Shown here: piece by piece, positions 20,263 through 30,307 of the stretch
Position numbering within the stretch: the stretch's first letter is position 1
Layout of the letters: each line of letters begins with the position of its first letter
Assembly: GCF_014651935.1 (NCBI RefSeq)
Contig: NZ_BMXV01000005.1
Coordinates: forward strand, 186,001 to 250,000
Length of the DNA: 64,000 nt
Reading direction: 5' to 3'
Origin: Marinobacter zhanjiangensis
GTDB lineage: Bacteria; Pseudomonadota; Gammaproteobacteria; Pseudomonadales; Oleiphilaceae
The notes under the pieces: model-generated
Seen by the model: only the letters and a program-made list of their open reading frames with translations
The model's database searches: none
Told to the model about the DNA's origin: nothing
Translations under genes and position numbers: made by a program

Positions 20263-21282
20263 TTGAAAGTGCACACCCGGGAAGCAGGTCATACCGCGAT
20301 TATCTGGATGTTGCTGGTGGTTACCATGCTGGCCACCGGTATGGCTCGGGCCACCGAGCGGGAGACCGCTGACGCCTGGCTGCTGAAGCTGGGGCCAGCC
20401 CTGAACATGACCACCTATCGCGGAATTTTCGTGTATTCCAGGGGTGATCAGGTGAGCTCCATGATGATCGCCCACCGTTATCGGGATGGTAGCGTCGAAG
20501 AGCGCCTGGTGCAGCAGGACGGGGCCGGCGGGGAGATCCTCAGGCGGGGTAACCGGGTGCTGTGCGTTCTGCCCGAGCAGGGCCGCATCCATCTTGATCA
20601 GGTTATCCCCTCCGGCCCCTTCGGTGAGGCCTTTGCCAGCCAGCAGGTGCCGGTGGGAGCCTGGTATCAGCCGCAGATGCTGGGGGAAGACCGCATTGCC
20701 GGTTACCCGGCGGTGGTCATCGGGCTGGAGCCCCGGGATGACGACCGCTACGGCTATCGCCTGTGGATGGAAAAGCATACCGGCCTGCTGCTGAAAAGCC
20801 ATGTGCGCCAGGACGGCGAAGTGCTTGAGCATTTCCAGTTCACCATGCTGGAGATCACCGATGAACTGCCGGATTCGGAATTCGAGATCCGCTCCGGCGT
20901 CGAGATGAAAGAGGTGACCCCCTACCTGCCCGTATCCGGCGACGCTGGCGAAATGGACGGCTGGAACCTGGGTTGGCAGCCGGATGGTTTCATGCCGGTC
21001 GACGCACCCCGCACCAGCCGTGGGCAGGCGGTTGCCTTCTCCGATGGTCTGGCGACTTTCTCGGTGTTTGTCGAAGCGGCCGGTGGCACGGAAATGCCCG
21101 AGGGCGCCTCGCGCATTGGCGCCACAACCGTCTACATGCACTATGTCAGCCCCGGTGCCGGGTCGCAGGACCGTTTCCTGGTAACGGTCGTGGGCGAGAT
21201 CCCGCCCCGTACGGCCATGCGGGTGGCGCAGTCGGTGGCCGTGGACGATCGCAATGCCCTGGCGCGAACGCTGGCAGACTGA
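20263..21282 (+). CDS. rseB: Sigma-E regulatory protein RseB/MucB
   Basis: A periplasmic protein that binds RseA and shields it from DegS until mislocalised lipopolysaccharide or lipid signals arrive. The 339-aa protein has an apparent signal peptide (hydrophobic IIWMLLVVTMLATG, cleavage near GMARA). It then has the RseB N-terminal lipoprotein-like domain (TYRGIFVYSRGDQVSSMMIAHRYRDGSVEERL) and a C-terminal MucB domain. The start is TTG at 20263 with GAGGGG 6 nt upstream; GTG at 20269 is an alternative. It lies in the rpoE-rseA-rseB-rseC order. Confidence 0.92.
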   Translation: MKVHTREAGHTAIIWMLLVVTMLATGMARATERETADAWLLKLGPALNMTTYRGIFVYSRGDQVSSMMIAHRYRDGSVEERLVQQDGAGGEILRRGNRVLCVLPEQGRIHLDQVIPSGPFGEAFASQQVPVGAWYQPQMLGEDRIAGYPAVVIGLEPRDDDRYGYRLWMEKHTGLLLKSHVRQDGEVLEHFQFTMLEITDELPDSEFEIRSGVEMKEVTPYLPVSGDAGEMDGWNLGWQPDGFMPVDAPRTSRGQAVAFSDGLATFSVFVEAAGGTEMPEGASRIGATTVYMHYVSPGAGSQDRFLVTVVGEIPPRTAMRVAQSVAVDDRNALARTLAD

Positions 21283-21294
21283 CAGGAGCGGTGC

Positions 21295-21783
21295 ATGATT
21301 CATGAAACCGGAACAGTGATCTCCGTCAGTGGTGACGAGGCCTGGGTCCAGACCATTCGCGAGAGTGCCTGCCAGTCCTGTAAGGCCCGTCATGGCTGCG
21401 GTCAGAAAGCCCTGGCGGGAATGACATCCGGTCAGTCCCGCCAGATCCGGGTGGCCAATACCCTGCACGCCCGTCCGGGAGATGAGGTAACCGTTGCCAT
21501 CGAGGAATCGGCCCTGCTCAGGGCCTCGCTGCTGGTCTACGCATTGCCGCTGTTGCTGATGGTGGTTGCCACGGCTCTGGTGGGTACCATCATGCCGGGC
21601 CGTGACGGGTTGGCCGTGGTGTCCGCGCTGCTGGGGCTGGGCGCGGGTCTGCTGTTGGCCGGTTGGTATTCAAGGCGGGATGCTGGCCGCTGGCAGCCGG
21701 TGATGGGGAGGCTGATTCCCGTTCGGGCTGAACTTCACGATCAGAAACCTGTCCCTTGTTCAGTTGAAAACATTCGTTCCTGA
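21295..21783 (+). CDS. rseC: SoxR-reducing / RseC family membrane protein
   Basis: A 162-aa inner-membrane protein with an N-terminal cysteine cluster (CQSCKARHGCGQKAL, about 25-39). Two transmembrane segments follow (about 80-98, LLVYALPLLLMVVATALVG; and 105-125, LAVVSALLGLGAGLLLAGW). This is the RseC/MucC pattern, linked to reduction of SoxR and to sigma-E modulation. It follows rseB after 12 nt. The exact biochemical role is still unclear for the family. Confidence 0.92.
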   Translation: MIHETGTVISVSGDEAWVQTIRESACQSCKARHGCGQKALAGMTSGQSRQIRVANTLHARPGDEVTVAIEESALLRASLLVYALPLLLMVVATALVGTIMPGRDGLAVVSALLGLGAGLLLAGWYSRRDAGRWQPVMGRLIPVRAELHDQKPVPCSVENIRS

Positions 21784-21891
21784 CACCATTTCGGAAATAC
21801 TCCGGGGGAGTGTCCGTGCTGGCCGCCTTGGGCCGGGTTTGGTGCTTTTCAGGAGAGATAAAGTAAAACCAGTGAGTTACGGGGAGCATTC

Positions 21892-23331
21892 ATGACCAGA
21901 CAGTTCCAGCCAAGGTTTTTATCAGGCCACCGTGCCTGGCTGCCATCCCTTCTGTTCCTTCTGATGGCATCGCTGCTCACGGCCCAGTCCGCGGCAGCGC
22001 AGTCATTGCCCGACTTCACCGGCCTGGTCGAGGAGAACTCCGCCGCCGTGGTGAATATCAGTACCGTCACCGAGCGGGATTCTCAGCGCCAGCAATCACC
22101 CTTCAGTGATCGCGAGCTGGAACAGATGCCGGAGTTCTTCCGCCGCTTCTTCGAGGGCCCCCAGTCACCCTATGGTGGGCCATCCCGGCCTCGCCGTTCC
22201 ATGGGGTCCGGTTTCATCGTGTCTGAAGACGGCTACGTGCTGACCAACAACCATGTGGTCGAAGGGGCCGACGAAGTCATTGTCCGCCTGAACGACCGCC
22301 GCGAACTGCCTGCCGAGGTGATCGGAACCGATCCCCGCTCGGACATGGCTGTGCTCAAGATCGAGGACGACGAGCCGCTGCCCGTGGTCAGCATTGGCGA
22401 CTCTTCCACCCTCAAGCCGGGTGAGTGGGTCTTTGCCATCGGTTCACCGTTCGGGTTCGACTACACCGTAACGTCCGGCATCATCAGCGCCATTGGCCGG
22501 TCGTTGCCCAGCGAAAACTATGTCCCCTTCATCCAGACGGATGTGGCGATCAACCCGGGCAACTCCGGTGGGCCGCTGTTCAACATGGATGGCGAGGTTA
22601 TCGGCATCAACTCCCAGATCTACACCCGTTCCGGTGGCTTTATGGGCGTGTCCTTCGCCATTCCCATTGACGACGCCATGAATGTGTTTCAACAGCTCCG
22701 CGATGACGGTCGTGTGGCCCGGGGCTGGCTCGGTGTGCTGATTCAGGAGGTGAACCGGGATCTGGCCGAGTCCTTCGGGCTGAGTCGCCCCCGTGGCGCG
22801 CTGATTGCCGAGGTCATGCCGGATTCGCCAGCCCGGCAGGCTGGCCTCGAGGCCGGTGACATCGTGCTCTCTTACGAAGGTGAGGCCATTGAACGTTCTG
22901 CGGATCTGCCGCCCATGGTTGGCCGTACCCCCATCGGCGAAGCGGCGAAACTGACCATTCTGCGCCAGGGCGAGAAGCGCACCATTGAGGTGGAAATCGG
23001 GCGACTGCCGGAAGAGGAGGGCGCAGCCAGTGCCCAGGACGAGCCGTCCGGGGCCGCCGGTGGTCCGCTGGGCCTGGAGGTTGAACCCTTGCCGGATCAG
23101 CTGGCCAGCCGGCTGGATATTTCCGGTGGCGTGCTGGTCACCCAGGTAGGCCGTGGTCCTGCTTTCCAGGCCGGTATCCGTCGCAATGACATCATTACCG
23201 AGCTGAACCGTCAGCCAGTCACCAGCCTGGACGATTTCCGCGCGGCCGTGGAAGCGTTGCCGGATGATCGCGCGGTTTCCGTGAGGATTATCCGCGAGGG
23301 CCGTGCAACCTACCTGGTCATGAAGCCCTGA
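21892..23331 (+). CDS. degP: Periplasmic serine endoprotease DegP/MucD
   Basis: A periplasmic protease and chaperone for misfolded proteins. The 479-aa protein has a signal peptide (LPSLLFLLMASLLTAQSAAAQS), a trypsin-like domain with triad His121 (TNNHVVEG), Asp151 (RSDMAVL) and Ser225 (GNSGGPL), and two PDZ domains (about 270-365 and 385-479). MucD is the Pseudomonas name for this gene at the end of the algU-mucABC operon, and here it likewise follows rseC, after about 110 nt. A terminator hairpin follows the stop. Confidence 0.95.
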   Translation: MTRQFQPRFLSGHRAWLPSLLFLLMASLLTAQSAAAQSLPDFTGLVEENSAAVVNISTVTERDSQRQQSPFSDRELEQMPEFFRRFFEGPQSPYGGPSRPRRSMGSGFIVSEDGYVLTNNHVVEGADEVIVRLNDRRELPAEVIGTDPRSDMAVLKIEDDEPLPVVSIGDSSTLKPGEWVFAIGSPFGFDYTVTSGIISAIGRSLPSENYVPFIQTDVAINPGNSGGPLFNMDGEVIGINSQIYTRSGGFMGVSFAIPIDDAMNVFQQLRDDGRVARGWLGVLIQEVNRDLAESFGLSRPRGALIAEVMPDSPARQAGLEAGDIVLSYEGEAIERSADLPPMVGRTPIGEAAKLTILRQGEKRTIEVEIGRLPEEEGAASAQDEPSGAAGGPLGLEVEPLPDQLASRLDISGGVLVTQVGRGPAFQAGIRRNDIITELNRQPVTSLDDFRAAVEALPDDRAVSVRIIREGRATYLVMKP

Positions 23332-23374
23332 GTCCGGTTCCGGTTCCTTGAGGGCTCATGGAGCAGCCCGTCTC

Positions 23375-23411
23375 AAAACCGCCCGCTGTGAAGCAGTTGG
23401 CGGTTTTTTTG
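23375..23411 (+). terminator. Rho-independent terminator after degP
   Basis: AAAACCGCC (23375-23383) pairs with GGCGGTTTT (23399-23407) and runs into a tract of seven T. It ends the sigma-E operon. Confidence 0.85.
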
Positions 23412-23419
23412 TGGCCGGG

Positions 23420-23446
23420 GAACTGTTGCGACGACGGGTTTTCTGA
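23420..23446 (+). promoter_or_regulatory. Candidate sigma-E promoter before the CHASE-GGDEF-EAL gene
   Basis: GAACTG at 23420-23425 and TCTGA at 23442-23446 are 16 nt apart, the same spacing as the candidate before rpoE. The gene starts about 180 nt downstream. If real, it would link cyclic-di-GMP control to envelope stress. Found by eye only. Confidence 0.35.
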
Positions 23447-23628
23447 TAGCTTTATGTGTTGACAAATACGACACTACATGCAGGCAATTCGGCGTAATTA
23501 CTGGCGTTTTTGTTACCATTTAGCCACACTGGCGATGTTGGCGAGGCGCCTGGAGGGGCGAGCTCTGACAGGGTGACCCGAACACTCGCCGGCTTAACCA
23601 GGGAACTGGCCAGGGAACGGATCCGGAC

Positions 23629-26355
23629 ATGATCAACAAAAAGGACATTGCGCTCAAAGACCTGTTGCGCCCGCAGCATTCCCGCATGGCGTGGCTGGTA
23701 CTGGTCATTGCCCTGGGTGTTACCGCCGCGCTGTGGGGCCTGTCCATGCGCCTGGTGGAAGACCGCACCGAAAGCCGCTTCAATACCCAATCCCTTCAGC
23801 TCAAGACCGCCATCGAGGAACGCCTGCTCAATTATGAACAGGTGCTGGCAGGCAGTGCCGGCCTGTTTTCCGTCGCCGGTGAGGTCAGCCGCGAGGAATG
23901 GCGCACCTACGTTGAGAAGGTGGATATCGACCGTTATTACCCGGGCATCCAGGGTATCGGGGTGACCCGCCGCATTGGTATCAACGGGCTGCGTGGTCAC
24001 CTGGATGAGCTCCATGCCGAGGGCTTCGAGGATTACGTGGTCAGGCCACGGGGTCTGAGGGAGGAATTTCATCCCATTGTCTACCTGGAGCCGGCTACCG
24101 ACCGTAACCGCCGGGCCTTCGGCTACGACGCCTACCAGGATGATATTCATCGCCGCGCCATGGAGCGGGCCCGTGACACCGCCCGCCCGGTGGTCACCGG
24201 CAAGGTGGTACTGGTACAGGAGGAACTGGCGGAGGATCAGGCCGGTTTCCTGATGTACTACCCGGTCTACCATGGCGGTGTGGTGCCAACGTCCCTCAGT
24301 GAGCGCCGTATACTGCTCAGGGGCTTCGTATTCAGTGCCTTCCGTACCAATAACCTGCTTGATGGCATTGTCGGGCTGATTGCGCCGTTCCTTGATGTGC
24401 GTATATACGACGGCAGCAACATCGGGCGGGAAACCCGGATGTATGGCTCCAGCCTGGGTTCACTCGACGAGGAGTTCAGTTTCGAGAAGTCCCAGCAGAT
24501 CGAATACGGGGGCCGAACCTGGGTGATGCAGACCCGCTCGACGCCGGCCTTTGATTACCTGGCGTCCGATCCCCGCCCGGCCATTGTGCTGGGTTCCGGT
24601 ATTCTGGTCAGCCTGCTGCTGTTTTCCTTCTCGCTGTTGCTGATCCGCTCCCGGGTGCTGGCCCACAAGAGTGCCGGCCGCTACCGCGCTATCACCGAGG
24701 GTGCCAGCAATATTACCGTGGTCATGGACCGCCAGGGTCGGCCCACCTACGTCAGCCCGTCCAGCCATACCATCCTCGGTTACGACCCGGATGAGGCAAG
24801 GTCGGTTGAGATTGAATCCCGGGTGCACAGTGATGACTGGCCGAGACTGCAGGACGCTTTCCGCGAAGCGCTGGCAAAGCCTGGGGAGCAGATGCCCGTG
24901 ATGCGGGCACGGATCCGCGATGCCACTGGTGAATGGCGGGAAATGGAAGGGTCGTTCACTGCCATGCTGGAAGTGCCCGGTGTGGAAGGCGTGGTGCTCA
25001 GCCTGCGGGACCTTACCCAGTTGCGGGCGGCCCAGTCCGAGCTGCACCGCCTGGCGTTCTACGATCCGCTGACCGGGCTCGCCAATCGCCAGCTGTTCCG
25101 TGACCGGCTGGCCCATGTGGTGCGCCGCAGTCGTCGCAGCCAGGAGCCGGCGGCGCTGATGTTCCTGGATCTGGACGGTTTCAAGAGTATCAACGATACC
25201 CTGGGCCATGACGCCGGCGACCAGTTGCTGGAACACGTCGCCCGCTGGCTGACCGGATGTGTGCGGGAAGAGGATTCCGTGGCCCGGCTCGGGGGTGATG
25301 AATTCGTGGTTCTGCTGTCGCGAATCAGCAGTCCGGAAGCCACCGCCAAGGTGGCGGAAACCATCCTGCGACGACTGTGTCAGCGGGTTCGTCTCAATGA
25401 GCATGATGTGGGCATCACCGTCAGTATCGGGGTGACCATGATCCCCTATGACAGCGAAGACCCCGGGGTGCTGATGAAGTATGCCGATCTCGCCATGTAC
25501 CGGGCCAAGGAACGGGGCCGCAACAACTACCAGTTCTTCACCCCGGCCATGAACCTGCAGGCGGCCCGGCGGCTGCTGCAGCAGGAGGAACTGGCCAACG
25601 CCCTGGACGAGGATCGCTTCGTACTGCACTATCAGCCCAAGGTGGACCTGCAGGAACAGCGGGTGGTAGGCGTTGAGGCCTTCCTGCGCTGGCAGCATCC
25701 GGAGCGTGGGCTGGTGTCCGCCAGTCAGTTCATTACTCTGGCAGAGGAGTCCGGGCTGATCATCCGCCTGGGTGAGATGGCACTGCGTCAGGCCTGCATC
25801 CAGATCCAGGCGCTCGAGCGGGCCGGGTTCGAGCGCCTGCGGGTGGCGGTCAACCTGTCTGTCCGTCAGATTGTCGATCCGGGCTTTCTGGACCGGTTTC
25901 GCCGGGTCATTACCGAGACCGGTGTGATGCCCGACCGCCTGGAGCTGGAGCTGCCCGCGGCACTGCTCAACGAAGACCCGAAAATGCTGCGCACGATGCT
26001 CGGCGCCCTCCATGAGACCGGCGCCAGGCTGATACTGGATGACTTTGGCAGTGGCGCCTGTTCACTGGCCGCGCTGCAACAACTGCCCCTGGATGCGGTC
26101 AAGATCGATGACCGCTTTATCCGCGATATTCCCTACAACACCAACGCCACAGACGTGGCCTCGGCGGTAATTGCCCTGGCCCATAAACTGCGGCTTACCG
26201 TGGTGGCTGAAGGCGTGGAGACCCCGCATCAGTTGCAGTTCCTCGAGCGGGCCGGCTGTGCCCAGTGCCAGGGTAACCTGTTCAGCTACCCGCTGGATGA
26301 GGATTCGCTGATCAGCTTCCTGGTCAACCAGTACGAGCGTGCGCTGATTCCGTAA
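23629..26355 (+). CDS. CHASE-PAS-GGDEF-EAL cyclic-di-GMP protein (908 aa)
   Basis: A membrane protein for cyclic-di-GMP signalling. Order: TM1 (about 20-40), CHASE periplasmic sensor (about 75-250), TM2 (about 318-340), PAS (about 355-465), GGDEF at 555-559 with an RxxD inhibitory site at 546-549, then an EAL domain. The GGDEF site looks intact, so diguanylate cyclase activity is expected. The EAL signature is degenerate (EAF, residues 683-685), but the downstream VNLS, LDDFGSG, VKID, VAEGVET and CQGN elements remain, so phosphodiesterase activity is possible but uncertain. The ligand is unknown. It is a single gene after the sigma-E operon. Confidence 0.93.
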   Translation: MINKKDIALKDLLRPQHSRMAWLVLVIALGVTAALWGLSMRLVEDRTESRFNTQSLQLKTAIEERLLNYEQVLAGSAGLFSVAGEVSREEWRTYVEKVDIDRYYPGIQGIGVTRRIGINGLRGHLDELHAEGFEDYVVRPRGLREEFHPIVYLEPATDRNRRAFGYDAYQDDIHRRAMERARDTARPVVTGKVVLVQEELAEDQAGFLMYYPVYHGGVVPTSLSERRILLRGFVFSAFRTNNLLDGIVGLIAPFLDVRIYDGSNIGRETRMYGSSLGSLDEEFSFEKSQQIEYGGRTWVMQTRSTPAFDYLASDPRPAIVLGSGILVSLLLFSFSLLLIRSRVLAHKSAGRYRAITEGASNITVVMDRQGRPTYVSPSSHTILGYDPDEARSVEIESRVHSDDWPRLQDAFREALAKPGEQMPVMRARIRDATGEWREMEGSFTAMLEVPGVEGVVLSLRDLTQLRAAQSELHRLAFYDPLTGLANRQLFRDRLAHVVRRSRRSQEPAALMFLDLDGFKSINDTLGHDAGDQLLEHVARWLTGCVREEDSVARLGGDEFVVLLSRISSPEATAKVAETILRRLCQRVRLNEHDVGITVSIGVTMIPYDSEDPGVLMKYADLAMYRAKERGRNNYQFFTPAMNLQAARRLLQQEELANALDEDRFVLHYQPKVDLQEQRVVGVEAFLRWQHPERGLVSASQFITLAEESGLIIRLGEMALRQACIQIQALERAGFERLRVAVNLSVRQIVDPGFLDRFRRVITETGVMPDRLELELPAALLNEDPKMLRTMLGALHETGARLILDDFGSGACSLAALQQLPLDAVKIDDRFIRDIPYNTNATDVASAVIALAHKLRLTVVAEGVETPHQLQFLERAGCAQCQGNLFSYPLDEDSLISFLVNQYERALIP

Positions 26356-26554
26356 GCAGTCGCGCCCTGCTCACGACGGGATGCGGTTCTCGGCCCCGCC
26401 GATGGTAATGAGGCCCCACAACCGGTAAAATCCCGCCTTTGCAGGAGCCGGGCCGCCATGTCGCGCCAGTCCTGAAATTCTCCACCGGAACGCCAGCCAC
26501 CGGAAGCACCCGGGGCCCGGCTGTCGGGTGATCAAGTCTGCTACGGGTAACCAT

Positions 26555-28363
26555 TTGTCTGTGACTGAACTGAGCCGCATTCGTAACTTCTCGATCATCG
26601 CCCATATTGACCATGGCAAGTCCACACTGGCTGACCGCTTTATCCAGGTCTGCGGAGGCCTGACCAACCGGGAAATGGCGGAGCAGGTGCTGGATTCCAT
26701 GGACCTTGAGCGGGAACGGGGCATCACCATCAAGGCCCAGAGCGTTACCCTGAACTACAAGGCCCGGGACGGGGTCGAGTACAAGCTCAACTTCATCGAC
26801 ACCCCCGGTCACGTGGACTTCTCCTACGAGGTATCCCGGTCGCTGTTTGCCTGCGAGGGCGCCTTGCTGGTGGTGGATGCCGGCCAGGGCGTCGAGGCCC
26901 AGTCCGTGGCCAACTGCTACACCGCCATCGAACAGGGGCTGGAAGTGGTTCCGGTGCTGAACAAGATGGACCTGCCCCAGGCTGAACCGGACCGGGTGTC
27001 CCAGGAAATTGAGGATATTATCGGCATCGAGGCAACCGATGCCGTGCGCTGCAGCGCCAAGAGCGGCATCGGCGTGGAAGATGTGCTGGAGGACCTGATC
27101 AAGCGGATTCCGCCGCCCGAGGGAGACGAAAACGCACCCTTGCAGGCACTGATTATCGACTCCTGGTTCGACAACTATCTGGGCGTTGTCTCACTGGTGC
27201 GGGTGCGCCAGGGTGTGATGCGCAAGGGCGACAAGATCCAGATCAAGTCCACCGGCAAGGCCTGGAACGCCGACAAGGTGGGTATCTTTACGCCGAAACC
27301 GACCGAAACCGGCGAGCTGGGCACCGGCGAGGTGGGTTTCGTGGTCGCCGGCATCAAGGATATTCATGGCGCCCCGGTGGGGGACACCATTGTGTCCAAC
27401 AAGTATGCCGCCGAAACCCCCCAGATTCCCGGCTTCAAGAAGGTAAAGCCCCAGGTGTACGCCGGCCTGTTCCCGGTCAGCTCCGATGACTACGAGGAAT
27501 TCCGCGACGCCCTGTCCAAGCTGACCCTCAACGACGCCTCGCTGTTCTTCGAGCCGGAAAACTCCGACGCCCTCGGCTTCGGGTTTCGCTGCGGTTTCCT
27601 GGGCATGCTCCACATGGAGATCATCCAGGAGCGGCTGGAACGGGAATACAACATCGACCTGATCACCACCGCCCCCACCGTGATTTACGAAGTGGTGAAC
27701 CGGGAGGGCGAAACGATCACGGTGTCGAATCCGTCCAGCTTGCCGGATCTCGGCTCCATCGAGGAAATGCGCGAGCCCATCGTTGAGGCCAGCATCCTGG
27801 TGCCCCAGGAACACTTGGGCAACGTGATTGCCCTGTGTGAGGAAAAGCGTGGCGTACAGACCAACATGCTGTTCCTGGCGAATCAGGTGCAACTGACTTA
27901 TGAACTGCCCATGGCGGAAGTGGTGCTGGACTTCTTTGACCGCATCAAATCCGCCAGCCGTGGTTTTGCGTCCCTGGACTATCACTTCCAGCGCTTCCAG
28001 CCCGCCAACCTGGTACGCCTGGATGTGATGATCAATGGCGAACGGGTCGACGCCCTGGCACTGATCGTGCACCGGGAGCAGGCCCACTACCGGGGCCGCG
28101 CACTGATCGACAAGATGAAAGAGCTGATCCCGCGGCAGATGTTCGATATCGCCATCCAGGCCGCCATTGGCAACCAGATCGTGGCCAGGGTCACCGTCAA
28201 GGCCCTGCGCAAGAATGTGACCGCCAAGTGTTACGGCGGTGACGTCAGCCGCAAGAAAAAGCTGCTGCAGAAGCAGAAGGAAGGCAAGAAGCGGATGAAG
28301 CAGCTTGGCAACGTCGAAGTGCCCCAGGAAGCCTTCCTGGCGGTGTTGAAAGTGGACAACTAG
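26555..28363 (+). CDS. lepA: Elongation factor 4 (LepA)
   Basis: A ribosomal GTPase that can back-translocate stalled ribosomes. G-domain motifs are [11 protein letters not shown] (P-loop), DTPGHVDF (G3) and NKMDLP (G4). The C-terminal [34 protein letters not shown] is the LepA signature. About 600 aa, as usual. The start is uncertain: TTG 26555 or GTG 26561 both place the protein close to the family start ([20 protein letters not shown]). A GTG 27 nt upstream of 26555 would add nine residues. It heads the lepA-lepB-rnc-era-recO-pdxJ cluster. Confidence 0.96.
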   Translation: MSVTELSRIRNFSIIAHIDHGKSTLADRFIQVCGGLTNREMAEQVLDSMDLERERGITIKAQSVTLNYKARDGVEYKLNFIDTPGHVDFSYEVSRSLFACEGALLVVDAGQGVEAQSVANCYTAIEQGLEVVPVLNKMDLPQAEPDRVSQEIEDIIGIEATDAVRCSAKSGIGVEDVLEDLIKRIPPPEGDENAPLQALIIDSWFDNYLGVVSLVRVRQGVMRKGDKIQIKSTGKAWNADKVGIFTPKPTETGELGTGEVGFVVAGIKDIHGAPVGDTIVSNKYAAETPQIPGFKKVKPQVYAGLFPVSSDDYEEFRDALSKLTLNDASLFFEPENSDALGFGFRCGFLGMLHMEIIQERLEREYNIDLITTAPTVIYEVVNREGETITVSNPSSLPDLGSIEEMREPIVEASILVPQEHLGNVIALCEEKRGVQTNMLFLANQVQLTYELPMAEVVLDFFDRIKSASRGFASLDYHFQRFQPANLVRLDVMINGERVDALALIVHREQAHYRGRALIDKMKELIPRQMFDIAIQAAIGNQIVARVTVKALRKNVTAKCYGGDVSRKKKLLQKQKEGKKRMKQLGNVEVPQEAFLAVLKVDN

Positions 28364-28374
28364 GGCTTTTCTGA

Positions 28375-29205
28375 ATGGACATCAATTTTCCGCTGATCCT
28401 GGTCGTGCTGACCTTTGCCACGGGCCTTATCTGGCTGGCTGACCGGCTGTTCCTCAGGCCGCGCCGGGAGGCCGCCTGGCAGCAGTCGGGGGCAGCGGCC
28501 GCGAGCGGCGGCGATGCGTCCGGCGGGAAAGCTGGCGCGGAGGAAGAGCGGGCCGGGCCGCCGGAGCCCTACCTGGTCGACCTCAGCCGCTCATTCTTCC
28601 CGGTGCTGGCCATTGTGCTGGTGCTGCGCTCGTTCCTGGTGGAGCCCTTCCAGATTCCCTCCGGCTCCATGCTGCCGACCCTGGAAGTGGGTGATTTCAT
28701 CCTGGTGAACAAGTATGCCTACGGACTGCGGCTGCCGGTGGCCGGCACCAAGATCCTGGATATCGGTGACCCCGAGCGTGGCGACATCATGGTCTTCCGC
28801 TATCCCGAAGATGGCACCACCAACTACATCAAGCGGGTTGTCGGCCTGCCCGGCGACCGCATCGGTTATCGCAACAAGACGCTCTATATCAATGGTGACG
28901 AAGTGCCCACGCGCTTTGTTGCCAACCTGCCCCCGTTCCAGATGCTGGAAGAGCAGCTCGGCGATGTGGAGCACCTGATCTATCGGAACCTTGGCAGCAT
29001 GCGTGGTGCCGGGGAAGGGGAATGGATTGTGCCGAATGGGCACTATTTCATGATGGGAGACAACCGGGATAACAGTAATGACAGCCGATTCTGGGGTATG
29101 GTTCCCGATGAGATGGTGGTTGGCAAGGCATTCCTGATCTGGATGCAGTGGCCATCACTGACCAGCCTGCCGTCATTCGACCGGGTGGGCCCCATCGACG
29201 GATGA
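28375..29205 (+). CDS. lepB: Signal peptidase I
   Basis: An inner-membrane protease that removes signal peptides from secreted proteins. The 276-aa protein has an N-terminal membrane segment (about 5-25), a Gly/Ala-rich cytoplasmic loop (about 37-62), a second segment, then SGSMLPTL with the catalytic Ser98 and YIKRVVGLPGD with the general-base Lys153. The later GDNRDNSNDSRFWG box is also diagnostic. It is 11 nt after lepA and upstream of rnc, as in most gammaproteobacteria. Confidence 0.97.
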   Translation: MDINFPLILVVLTFATGLIWLADRLFLRPRREAAWQQSGAAAASGGDASGGKAGAEEERAGPPEPYLVDLSRSFFPVLAIVLVLRSFLVEPFQIPSGSMLPTLEVGDFILVNKYAYGLRLPVAGTKILDIGDPERGDIMVFRYPEDGTTNYIKRVVGLPGDRIGYRNKTLYINGDEVPTRFVANLPPFQMLEEQLGDVEHLIYRNLGSMRGAGEGEWIVPNGHYFMMGDNRDNSNDSRFWGMVPDEMVVGKAFLIWMQWPSLTSLPSFDRVGPIDG

Positions 29206-29243
29206 GCGACTGATTCGCCGTCTATTGTGTGAGGTACGTGCGT

Positions 29244-29618
29244 ATGAAACACCCATTCCGCCAGCAAGGCGCTTCCACTATCGGTATCCTGGTTGCCGTG
29301 CTGTTCTTCGCCAGCCTGCTGACCCTGGTGATCAAGCTGGGGCCTGTCTATCTTGACGACTATACTATACAGGGAGCCCTGGAGGGGCTGGACGGCGAGG
29401 AGGGCTTGTCGCAGATGACCCCGGCAGACGTGCGTCGCCTGGTCACCAAGCGGCTGAGCGTCAATAACGTGGACGGCTTCAACGCCAAGGACATCAATAT
29501 CGAGAAGGACGGCGATCTGGTGATCATCAGCCTTGATTACGAGGTTCGTACCCCCGTGGTTTCCAACGTGGATGCCGTCATCAGTTTCAGTCATTTCTAT
29601 GAGCTCAGCGGACAGTGA
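29244..29618 (+). CDS. DUF4845 membrane protein
   Basis: A 124-aa protein with one N-terminal transmembrane helix (about 11-28: [21 protein letters not shown]) and a short soluble domain ([18 protein letters not shown]). The DUF4845 family is defined largely by this position between lepB and rnc, and its function is unknown. The start at 29244 has GAGGT 8 nt upstream and is preferred over an earlier in-frame GTG at 29229. Its TGA overlaps the rnc ATG (TGATG), which suggests coupled translation. Confidence 0.85.
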   Translation: MKHPFRQQGASTIGILVAVLFFASLLTLVIKLGPVYLDDYTIQGALEGLDGEEGLSQMTPADVRRLVTKRLSVNNVDGFNAKDINIEKDGDLVIISLDYEVRTPVVSNVDAVISFSHFYELSGQ

Positions 29619-30307
29619 TGAACCAACCCGACCTGGATCGACTGCAGCGCCGTATCGGCTACACGTTCGACGACCCGGAACGGCTGTTGCTGGCGATGAC
29701 CCATCGCAGCTTCGGCAACGACAACAACGAACGGCTGGAGTTCCTGGGCGATTCGCTGGTCAACATGATCATCGCCGAGTATCTCTACCATCATTTCGAG
29801 AGGGCCCGGGAGGGCCAGCTCAGTCGTCTGCGGGCGCGGATGGTAAAAGGGGTGACCCTGGCGGAGATCGGCCGCGAGTTCGAGCTGGGGCAGTACCTGA
29901 GGCTCGGGTCGGGTGAAAAGAAAAGCGGCGGCTTCCGGCGCGATTCGATTCTGGCCGATGCGGTGGAGTCCATCATCGGGGCCATGTATCTCGACAGCGA
30001 TTTCGACACCTGCCGGGAACGGGTACTGTCCTGGTTCGACAAGCGCCTTGAGCGCCTCGACATCCAGGACACCCAGAAGGACCCCAAGACCCGGCTGCAG
30101 GAGTACCTGCAGTCACGGCAGTTTCCGCTGCCCCGGTACGAGGTGATTTCGGTGGATGGCGAAGCCCACGCACAGACCTTTCATGTCGCCTGTGCCCTGC
30201 CGTCACAGGACCGCAAGACTACCGGAGTGGGCAGCAGCCGGCGCATCGCCGAGCAGCAGGCCGCCCGGGCAGCTCTCAAGCAACTGGGCGTGGAGCCGAA
30301 CGAATGA
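29618..30307 (+). CDS. rnc: Ribonuclease III
   Basis: A double-strand-specific RNase that processes rRNA and some mRNAs. The 229-aa protein has the signature [13 protein letters not shown] with acidic metal-binding residues (about 33-44), a second acidic cluster [15 protein letters not shown], and a C-terminal double-stranded RNA-binding domain (about 155-225: [14 protein letters not shown]... [14 protein letters not shown]). ATG at 29618 overlaps the DUF4845 stop; the neighbouring GTG at 29615 is less likely. The stop overlaps era by 4 nt. Confidence 0.97.
   Translation: MNQPDLDRLQRRIGYTFDDPERLLLAMTHRSFGNDNNERLEFLGDSLVNMIIAEYLYHHFERAREGQLSRLRARMVKGVTLAEIGREFELGQYLRLGSGEKKSGGFRRDSILADAVESIIGAMYLDSDFDTCRERVLSWFDKRLERLDIQDTQKDPKTRLQEYLQSRQFPLPRYEVISVDGEAHAQTFHVACALPSQDRKTTGVGSSRRIAEQQAARAALKQLGVEPNE

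Noticed and set aside
23459-23464. Perfect TTGACA as a -35 box
   Set aside because: No acceptable -10 box lies 16-18 nt downstream, so I did not call a sigma-70 promoter there.
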